Below, one piece after another: positions 12,517-17,736 of a DNA stretch of 21,930 nt. The translations under genes were made by a program, and so were the position numbers. The notes beneath the pieces were generated by a model that saw only the letters and a program-made list of their open reading frames with translations, was not told where the DNA came from and ran no database searches. Location: positions 1 to 21,930 of IMG/VR virus record IMGVR_UViG_3300022935_002487; one strand, given 5' to 3'. The DNA comes from a virus. Position 1 is the stretch's first letter. Every line of letters begins with the position of its first letter.

Positions 12517-13494
12517 ATGAAGCAGGATAACGAAGATATGAAATACATTTATTGGTCGCATATTAAGATGATGCGTGAGTGTCCACAACGCTACTTGTGG
12601 AGTAAAGGACACCCCGACCATGACTTAGGTAATGGGATAGGTAAAAAGAAGCCCTTACCCCCCGAAAACCAACGTGAATCTGAACATCATCTGCTCATGG
12701 GTTCGGTGCTGTCGAAGGTAGTAGAGGACTTCTATAACCATGAGTTTTGGAGAGAGCCTAAGACTTTACAAGAAAAAGTCGCAGACCTAGCCCGTAAAGA
12801 GTTTATACTCCAAGAACAGCAATACTATTGCCTTTGGAACTACATGACTCGTGATGAAGCGATAGACGTTTGTGTTAATGGTGCTGTCAATTTCCTTCAC
12901 ATAATGAAGGAGAACCGACTGCTTGGAGTTTGGAACAAGTCTGAGCTTAAAATGACACCTGCTGTGAACAAGTATTTCTCAGCTTCAGGTATTGCTGACT
13001 TAGTGTATAGAGACAAAGAGAATCGTATCCATATTCTTGACGGAAAGAACGCTAGTACGCCGGGGAAATATGAAGATGAAGATCAGCTTAGATGGTACGC
13101 ACTCTGTTTCAGATTACAATACGGAGTGATGCCCCACCGATTAGGGTTCTTCTATTTCCGATACCCATCTGACAAGTTGCCTGATATGAAGCACGTCCCT
13201 GAAAAGTATCAGAAGAAATGGACAGGCTTCATGGAAGTCGATTTCAATATGTCAGATATTAAGAGATTAGCGGCAGAGGGTGTCGAAACCTCTAAAGCTA
13301 TTCAGCGTGGGGTCTTTGAAGCGAACCCTATACCAAAGCATTGTCGTACTTGCCCTTACGAGTCTGTTTGCGAAGAACGACAAGCACAGAAAGCTCGGAA
13401 CTCAGCAAAGCGTGGTCTAAGTAAGACTAATACGCCCGACCCAACTGAAAGTGGAGATGGTTTTATAGACCTTTCTTTTGGCTCTAAAAGTTGA
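12517..13494 (+). CDS. Cas4/RecB-like PD-(D/E)XK nuclease with Fe-S cluster cysteines
   Basis: The 325-residue protein has the RecB-family layout. S-H-x-K-M-M-R-E-C-P-Q-R-Y (14-26) carries the first cluster cysteine C22. MGSVLSKVVEDFY (61-73) follows. The catalytic core has D161 in SGIADLVYRD, D175 and K177 in IHILDGKN, and QLRWYAL (190-196). Three more cysteines, C276, C279 and C285, are in HCRTCPYESVC. The one-plus-three cysteine spacing is that of the 4Fe-4S staple in Cas4, AddB and Dna2-type nucleases. It probably trims DNA ends in the RecA/Mre11 pathway; no CRISPR array or other Cas gene is nearby. The true start is ATG 12517 with AGGAGG 6 nt away, not the in-frame TTG at 12490. The tail GFIDLSF may be a protein-binding peptide. 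Confidence 0.87.
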   Translation: MKQDNEDMKYIYWSHIKMMRECPQRYLWSKGHPDHDLGNGIGKKKPLPPENQRESEHHLLMGSVLSKVVEDFYNHEFWREPKTLQEKVADLARKEFILQEQQYYCLWNYMTRDEAIDVCVNGAVNFLHIMKENRLLGVWNKSELKMTPAVNKYFSASGIADLVYRDKENRIHILDGKNASTPGKYEDEDQLRWYALCFRLQYGVMPHRLGFFYFRYPSDKLPDMKHVPEKYQKKWTGFMEVDFNMSDIKRLAAEGVETSKAIQRGVFEANPIPKHCRTCPYESVCEERQAQKARNSAKRGLSKTNTPDPTESGDGFIDLSFGSKS

Positions 13495-13495
13495 A

Positions 13496-13529
13496 GACTT
13501 CTGATATACAAAGAAGTCACTCTTATAAC
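13496..13529 (+). promoter_or_regulatory. Candidate promoter with perfect inverted repeat over the box
   Basis: GACTTCT (13496-13502) and AGAAGTC (13512-13518) form a perfect 7-bp repeat around GATATACAA. TCTGATATA (13500-13508) overlaps the left arm, and TATAAC follows at 13524-13529. The start codon at 13544 is 44 nt from the 9-mer. The repeat could be an operator, or a hairpin if transcription starts upstream. Confidence 0.42.
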
Positions 13530-13543
13530 TTGAAGGAGTTAAA

Positions 13544-13813
13544 ATGTCCGATGAAATAAAAGCTCTTGTTGAAAGACGAGATGCGATTGAGTCAAGAAAG
13601 TCCAAGCTGACAGGTAAGCTAGAGGTGGCTAAAACCTCTCTCCAAGAAATAGATACTAAGTTGAAGGAACTCGGTATCAAACCTGCAAATCTTGAGCAAG
13701 AAATAGAGCGTCTTCGTTCTGAAAGAGACGCAAAAATCCAAGCTTTTAAATCGGCTGTTGAAGAAGCCGAAAACGTATTGTCCACCATTGAGAATAGGAT
13801 TGCTAATCTATGA
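13544..13813 (+). CDS. Small coiled-coil protein
   Basis: The 89-residue protein is almost entirely heptad-like helix: MSDEIKALVERRDAIESRKS, then LEVAKTSLQEIDTKLKELGI, a break at KPANLE, and QEIERLRSERDAKIQAFKSA. The break would allow a helical hairpin of two roughly 40-residue arms. There are no cysteines and no nucleotide-binding loop. It sits between the two halves of Rad50 and is joined to the clamp gene by ATGA. It may supply coil missing from the split Rad50, or bind the clamp; both are inference. The ribosome site GAAGGAG is good. Confidence 0.72.
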   Translation: MSDEIKALVERRDAIESRKSKLTGKLEVAKTSLQEIDTKLKELGIKPANLEQEIERLRSERDAKIQAFKSAVEEAENVLSTIENRIANL

Positions 13814-15105
13814 GTAATACCCCCGTCCTTAATATTGCTACTAACGACCTAAAGTCAGCTATCGCAACTGCAAGTCTGACTCTTGCCAATGCCCCTGACA
13901 TCACATCACATTTCCTTTTTGAAATGGTTGGTGAGGAGCTGTTTGTCTCTGCTTGCAACCCTCCTCGGATTTACTCATCTATCCCACTCCAAGGATATAA
14001 GATCGAGTACCCCGAAACAGAAGAAGAAACCTCTGAGTCTGAGGAAGAAGATTCTCACGATTTCCCCTCTTTTACGGTTGAGGGTAAGCGTCTGATGAAA
14101 GCGATTGGTGCTGTAAACGGACTTCTTAAAATCTCAGTCGATAATGGAAATGTGACTATCCTTACAGACAAGGGTACTCTTGAGCTATCTAGCCTTGACC
14201 CAAGCGTATTTCCTCCTTGGAGAGATATGTACTCAAAGGCTCAGAGTACAAGCACCACTATCCCTGCTACAGTCCTCCATGATGCCCTCGCTATCAGCAA
14301 GCCTTTCATGTCTACTGACGAAGCCCGTAGACCCGAACTCGCACAGATTTATATCACAGACGGCATCGCTTTCGCTTGTGACGGCTTTGGTCTTTCTATG
14401 GCAAAGTCTGAGAGCTTTAATAACTTAGACATGAAGTTTCATCACAATGATGTGGCAAGCATTACTAAGTTCGTAAAGAAGTACGAGAACTCCTCCATAG
14501 AGATTCTCACCTCTGCTAAGGCTTCATTTCTGAAAGCAGAAGATGGGGCAATCATGGGCATGATGGCAGTCCCTTTCGATATGCCTAAAGCGATCACCTC
14601 CAAGTACATTGATGCTTTCGATTGGACTCCAAGACGTGTATGGCGTATTCAGAAAGATGAGTTTAACAACGCTCTAAACTTCCTCGCTTCGGGTGCTGAC
14701 GAGAGCGACTTCAAAGTGACTCTTATTGATGCAGAAGCAGAGACTCTTTCTCCACCTCGCTTGGAGATGAATGCAGTTAATGGGAAGGGTGTCATTTCCT
14801 ACTCGATTGACAACGTAGGGACTGAAGCTCAGATTAGTGATGACTTAGACCTCAACACTATTGAAGATTTGGGCGAACGCTTGTATGCTTCTCGTGCCTT
14901 GCAAGATAAGCAAGGCACTACTGAGGGTGAAGATATTGACTCATTCTCTTTCAACATTAACTACATGAAACGAAGCCTTGATGTGACCTCAAACACTCTT
15001 ACTTTCGGTTGTAATCGTGAGGGAGAAAAGCGTGGTTATATGCTCTTTAAGCAAGCCACAGCGAGTGGTGTTGAGATCGTTTCTATACTAGGCTGGATGA
15101 TATAA
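13810..15105 (+). CDS. dnaN: DnaN-like sliding clamp
   Basis: The 431-residue protein resembles the bacterial DNA polymerase III beta subunit. The N-terminal domain has LKSAIATASLTL, then FEMVGEELFVSACNPPRIY. Next come FTVEGKRLMKAIGAVNG and VTILTDKGTLELSSLD...FPPW. The second domain begins LHDALAISKPFMSTDEARRPEL, with IYITDGIAFACDGFGLSM. A third domain ends SGVEIVSILGWMI. Three such domains per chain make a dimeric ring around DNA. Its length exceeds the usual 366-380 residues. Part of the excess is an acidic insertion (YPETEEETSESEEEDSHD, 67-84). The start overlaps the coiled-coil gene as ATGA. The clamp tethers polymerase and possibly other proteins here. The partner loader begins at position 167 on the minus strand. 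Confidence 0.86.
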   Translation: MSNTPVLNIATNDLKSAIATASLTLANAPDITSHFLFEMVGEELFVSACNPPRIYSSIPLQGYKIEYPETEEETSESEEEDSHDFPSFTVEGKRLMKAIGAVNGLLKISVDNGNVTILTDKGTLELSSLDPSVFPPWRDMYSKAQSTSTTIPATVLHDALAISKPFMSTDEARRPELAQIYITDGIAFACDGFGLSMAKSESFNNLDMKFHHNDVASITKFVKKYENSSIEILTSAKASFLKAEDGAIMGMMAVPFDMPKAITSKYIDAFDWTPRRVWRIQKDEFNNALNFLASGADESDFKVTLIDAEAETLSPPRLEMNAVNGKGVISYSIDNVGTEAQISDDLDLNTIEDLGERLYASRALQDKQGTTEGEDIDSFSFNINYMKRSLDVTSNTLTFGCNREGEKRGYMLFKQATASGVEIVSILGWMI

Positions 15106-15719
15106 TGAATGACATCAAGGAACGCTTTCTAAAACTTAAAGCTCTCAAGGAGTTTGAGCAAAAAAGAGTCAATGATCTTGACACAGAAATAGCGTTTCTT
15201 GAGTGTGATTTAGACGTTAAACAGCAGGCTCAAGGGGTCTTAGACCTTCTCGCTGAAAAAGAAGTTAAAGAGGGAGTTAAGACCTATATTTCTTTGCTTG
15301 ATGAAGGTTTGAAAGCGATCTTCCCCGAACAGAACATCAGCCAAGAAGCTGAGATCACAAAGGTTAGGGGTAAGGTCGCTGTTAGACTTAAAACAGTAGT
15401 AAACGGGAAAGACGGACTTGTCGTAGAGGGTGAGGGTCTTGACACCTTTGGAGGTGCTGTAAGCACCGTACAAAGTCTACTACTCAGAGTTTCTCTATTA
15501 CTCAAAAGAGAACTCAGACCTGTCCTTGTCCTTGATGAGACATTTCCTGCTGTAGACGAAAATCGAGTCGATCTCCTAGTCAATTTTCTTAAAGCTCTAT
15601 GCAAGAAAACTGACATGAAGATTCTTTGCATTTCCCATAACGCTTCTATTGCTGATAGTGCTGACCTGTCTTATCGAGTCAAAGCTACTACGCAAGGAGC
15701 GAAGTTTACCAAGATTTGA
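15105..15719 (+). CDS. Rad50/SbcC C-terminal half (signature, Walker B, H-loop)
   Basis: The 204-residue protein supplies what the gene at 10379 lacks. After a short helix (about 1-60) it has the ABC-type signature region DTFGGAVSTVQSLLLRVSLL (113-132). Walker B with catalytic Glu is PVLVLDETFPAVDE (139-152). The D-loop area is followed by ILCISHNASIAD (173-184) with the H-loop His178. It lacks Walker A and has no CxxC hook, and its coil is far too short to pair with the roughly 200-residue coil of the N-half. ATP sites would form between the Walker A of one protein and the signature of the other. It starts in a TAATG overlap with the clamp gene, which suggests coordinated dosage. Confidence 0.87.
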   Translation: MNDIKERFLKLKALKEFEQKRVNDLDTEIAFLECDLDVKQQAQGVLDLLAEKEVKEGVKTYISLLDEGLKAIFPEQNISQEAEITKVRGKVAVRLKTVVNGKDGLVVEGEGLDTFGGAVSTVQSLLLRVSLLLKRELRPVLVLDETFPAVDENRVDLLVNFLKALCKKTDMKILCISHNASIADSADLSYRVKATTQGAKFTKI

Positions 15720-15723
15720 GCTT

Positions 15724-16146
15724 ATGGATATGAAGTCTGAAGGAAAGATTAAACATAAACTAAAACAGGTAAAGTATCGGATTACTCAAAAAGAAGTGAG
15801 ACGTAATACCTCTAAAAAACCATGCAACTGCAAACATAGTGGTGTGGTTAGAGGAAATGCTTCTGAACCCCTATTTCATGTGTGTCTTATGGATTCAGAT
15901 AAACCTGATGAATGGGAAGGCATGATCTGTGACGGCTCTGTACCCAACACTTGCCCTTTCTTCAAGCCCCGTAAGTCTAAAGAAGAAATAGAAGCCGAAG
16001 TTGAACAGATACTTAATAGTGGTGACATGGGTATGATAGCTTCAAAGTTCCCCGACATAGCGGCTCTACTATGGGTTCTAGCAGGGGTCGAACCCGAAGA
16101 AATAGAGGAAGAAAACTCTGATGACGAGCCAAACTCCGATACTTGA
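15724..16146 (+). CDS. Cys-rich probable metal-binding protein
   Basis: The 140-residue protein has five cysteines in one 44-residue stretch: C34 and C36 (PCNCKH), C54 (FHVCLM), C69 (GMICDG) and C77 (NTCPFF). This CxC...C...C...CPFF layout looks like a zinc or Fe-S binding site. A basic region (residues 8-33) precedes it and an acidic C-terminus (PEEIEEENSDDEPNSD) follows. Similar short Cys proteins are found next to SMC-like genes in phages, as far as I recall, but no function is established. I use ATG 15724; a second ATG at 15730 is possible. It starts 5 bases after the Rad50 C-half. The ribosome site is weak, so it is probably coupled. Confidence 0.7.
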   Translation: MDMKSEGKIKHKLKQVKYRITQKEVRRNTSKKPCNCKHSGVVRGNASEPLFHVCLMDSDKPDEWEGMICDGSVPNTCPFFKPRKSKEEIEAEVEQILNSGDMGMIASKFPDIAALLWVLAGVEPEEIEEENSDDEPNSDT

Positions 16147-16573
16147 AATAATCCACATGAGGAAACAAAAGACTCCCCTCATGTTAGAGATGCCCGTACC
16201 CGAAAAGTCATTTCCCTACTTAGTGGGCAACCCTAAGAATGACAGCTCCAATCTCACTTGGGTAGAACAACCCTCTGCGAGAAATACTGTCCTCTCTTGG
16301 GGACGAGAATGCTCTCTCGAAGACATCATCGAAGAAATGAAGTCGATGATAATTAATCGAGGAAATTCTGAAAAGTGGGACGTAAATCATATATACATAA
16401 ACACAGCCGAACAGAGAATGTCCTCTCTCGGCATTACTGAAACCCGACAAGTCGAAGATATGATCGTGCCTCAAGACCCGTCTTTACTCGGTTGTATCGT
16501 AGTCATCGGCACTAAGAAATACCCCCTCATACATAACCCATCACGAGGACTTGTAGTCCTCTCAAAACAATAG
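16121..16573 (+). CDS. Hypothetical protein
   Basis: The 150-residue protein has no recognised family. Visible features are a W-rich stretch (LTWVEQ...VLSWGREC, 45-64), a helix LEDIIEEMKSMII, and a C-terminal strand pair LGCIVVIGTKKYPLI and GLVVLSKQ. It has no membrane segment or cysteine pair. The start at 16121 overlaps the previous gene by 26 bases, with GAGGAAG upstream. A later ATG at 16157 would remove the overlap but has no ribosome site. It lies in the same plus-strand run. Confidence 0.6.
   Translation: MTSQTPILEIIHMRKQKTPLMLEMPVPEKSFPYLVGNPKNDSSNLTWVEQPSARNTVLSWGRECSLEDIIEEMKSMIINRGNSEKWDVNHIYINTAEQRMSSLGITETRQVEDMIVPQDPSLLGCIVVIGTKKYPLIHNPSRGLVVLSKQ
16545..16561 (+). other. Tight GC-rich hairpin at the end of the hypothetical gene
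   Basis: GAGGACT (16545-16551) and AGTCCTC (16555-16561) form a perfect 7-bp stem with a 3-base loop, 9 bases before the TAG stop codon (16571-16573). It is followed by TCAAAACAA, so there is no U-tract. It could pause polymerase, protect a processed 3' end, or be coding chance. Confidence 0.45.
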
Positions 16574-16578
16574 GAGAT

Positions 16579-16592
16579 TATCCATATGGATA
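16579..16592 (+). promoter_or_regulatory. 14-base perfect palindrome across the start codon
   Basis: TATCCATATGGATA reads the same on both strands and is centred exactly on the junction between leader and ATG at 16586. It has no loop, so it would act as duplex DNA or in RNA dimerisation. A role as operator is possible but unproven. Confidence 0.35.
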
Positions 16593-17047
16593 GATGGAAA
16601 GCTGGACCCGAAGTCCAAGACACCGTTAAAACTCTTATCGGTGAAGCACACCCTCATCTCGCAGATATTTGTGACGACATTATCTGCATCTTCAAAGAGA
16701 AGGCTTCTCGCAAAGGTGGACAACCCACACTCGGTAAGACTTCAAAAGCCCCTGCCCTCATTTCGCTTCTCGGTGAACGTGACTATCAGTTTGTTATCGA
16801 GCTTGCGGCTGACACTTGGAATGAACTTGATGAAGCTCAGAAAAAGGCTCTCCTCGACCATCAGCTCTGCTTCATCGGTGGCGAAGAAGACGAAAAGTCG
16901 GGGGAGATGAAATACCACATCACCTCTCCCGACATTTCTTATTTCTCAAGTGAAGTCGAACGCAACGGACATTGGCGACCCGACCTCTCTGAGAAGGAAG
17001 ACGAGGAGTCTGCTGAGTCTGAAAACCTAAGCCTTGAGGACTTGTGA
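16586..17047 (+). CDS. Degenerate phage metallopeptidase-like protein with acidic tail
   Basis: The 153-residue protein resembles small putative phage metallopeptidases. In those, a KALLDHELCH zinc motif follows a helix with DFW-x-x-L-x-x-x-Q-R/K and precedes H-D-x-x-E-F. Here the sequence is TWNELDEAQKKALLDHQLCF (77-96), so the HExxH becomes H92-Q-L-C-F. The later block is HITSPDISYFSSEVERNGHW (111-130). The catalytic Glu and second zinc His are missing, so peptidase activity is unlikely. After residue 131 comes a Glu/Ser-rich tail ending in SLEDL, like the tail of the RecA-like protein. It may have become a binding protein. The ribosome site GGAG is present. MazG follows one base after its stop. 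Confidence 0.68.
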   Translation: MDRWKAGPEVQDTVKTLIGEAHPHLADICDDIICIFKEKASRKGGQPTLGKTSKAPALISLLGERDYQFVIELAADTWNELDEAQKKALLDHQLCFIGGEEDEKSGEMKYHITSPDISYFSSEVERNGHWRPDLSEKEDEESAESENLSLEDL

Positions 17048-17048
17048 A

Positions 17049-17537
17049 ATGGAAAGCAAGTACAAGTTCGTTGAAGAGGGGTCAGAAATCATCGTCACTC
17101 GAAGCGAAGTTGAGTTCCTTGTCTGCTCTCCCGAAATGTCCGAAGAACAGAGGGATAAGGCTGTCTTAGATTACCTGTCTGAGATCAACGCTCAAGTATA
17201 TTCTGATACCTCTTTCAATGACTACCAACAGGCTACCTCACAGACAGCTAAGTACCCTCCATCTCAAGCTCTTGAGTACCTCTCTCTCGGCATCGCTTCC
17301 GAAGCAGGAGAAGTCGCAGGTAAAATGAAGAAATGGATTCGTGACGGGGACTCTAAGATGACTCGTGAGGAATGGGTTCAAGCCATGTCTTCAGAAATAG
17401 GTGATGTGCTTTGGTACGCCGCCCGTCTCGCAGATGAGCTAGGTCTAAGCCTCTCGGAAATAGCCGAAGAAAATATGTCTAAACTCTTAGATCGTAAGGC
17501 TAGAGGTGTCATCGGTGGGTCAGGCGACAACCGATGA
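17049..17537 (+). CDS. MazG-like NTP pyrophosphohydrolase
   Basis: The 162-residue protein has the all-alpha NTP pyrophosphatase pattern. FNDYQQATSQTAKYP (56-70) is followed by LGIASEAGEVAGKMKKW (80-96) with the E85xxE88 metal site, then SSEIGDVLWYAARLA (114-128) with E116xxD119. The usual ending LLDRKARGVIGGSGDNR completes it. Such enzymes convert NTPs or dNTPs to monophosphates and can remove abnormal nucleotides. Phage versions are also proposed to alter host alarmone signalling or pools. The 50-residue N-terminal extension before the domain is unassigned. The ATG at 17049 has GAGG 9 nt upstream, inside the end of the previous gene. Confidence 0.88.
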   Translation: MESKYKFVEEGSEIIVTRSEVEFLVCSPEMSEEQRDKAVLDYLSEINAQVYSDTSFNDYQQATSQTAKYPPSQALEYLSLGIASEAGEVAGKMKKWIRDGDSKMTREEWVQAMSSEIGDVLWYAARLADELGLSLSEIAEENMSKLLDRKARGVIGGSGDNR

Positions 17538-17736
17538 ACCCGAACACCACCCCGATTGTGGGTGGTGGAACGATTGTCATAACTGCACTTGTGGTGCTTT
17601 CGATCTCGTCATCTGTGACGGCTGTGGCAGACGCACTTTCAGAAATGAGTTCATAATCACAGAGGACAGCAACCTATGCGATGCTGTCCTCTGTGAGAAA
17701 TGCCTCTCTCAAAAGGCTCTTAGCCGAACATCTTGA
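17506..17736 (+). CDS. Small zinc-ribbon protein
   Basis: The 76-residue protein has nine cysteines. C18, C24, C27 and C29 (DCGWWNDCHNCTCG) form one cluster. C37/C40 (ICDGCG) and C63/C66 (LCEKC) form a second, treble-clef-like pair of CxxC knuckles. It is probably a structural zinc protein, perhaps nucleic-acid or protein binding. The start is a GTG at 17506 or 17515, both inside the MazG gene; AAGG or GAGG lie at suitable distances. The stop lies 17 bases inside the convergent helicase gene. A 15-bp hairpin falls in its last third. An ATGA-started 40-codon frame (17534-17656) overlaps it and is discussed under rejected items. Confidence 0.62.
   Translation: MSSVGQATTDEPEHHPDCGWWNDCHNCTCGAFDLVICDGCGRRTFRNEFIITEDSNLCDAVLCEKCLSQKALSRTS
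17657..17696. terminator. 15-bp perfect hairpin between convergent gene clusters, possible bidirectional terminator
   Basis: TCACAGAGGACAGCA (17657-17671) and TGCTGTCCTCTGTGA (17682-17696) are perfect complements around a 10-base loop (ACCTATGCGA). It is the strongest inverted repeat I found in the window. It lies at the end of the plus-strand cluster, 24 bases before the end of the helicase gene coming the other way. Neither strand has a U-tract next to it, so intrinsic termination is unproven. It lies within zinc-ribbon codons. Confidence 0.55.

Noticed and set aside
12490-13494. Upstream TTG start for the Cas4-like gene, and ATG starts at 8860 and 10352 for the RecA-like and Rad50-like genes.
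   Set aside because: Each lacks a ribosome site, while the downstream ATGs at 12517, 8881 and 10379 have good ones and give the expected family N-termini.
12517-13494. Cas4-like gene as a sign of a CRISPR system.
   Set aside because: No repeat-spacer array and no other Cas protein is present in the window. The neighbours are replication and recombination genes.
17534-17656. A 40-codon frame starting in an ATGA overlap with the MazG stop, encoding a hydrophobic peptide (GGGTIVITALVVLSIS).
   Set aside because: It lies in another frame of the zinc-ribbon gene, whose nine ordered cysteines and CxxC pairs are much stronger evidence. The start fits the local pattern, so dual coding is not excluded, but I cannot support it.
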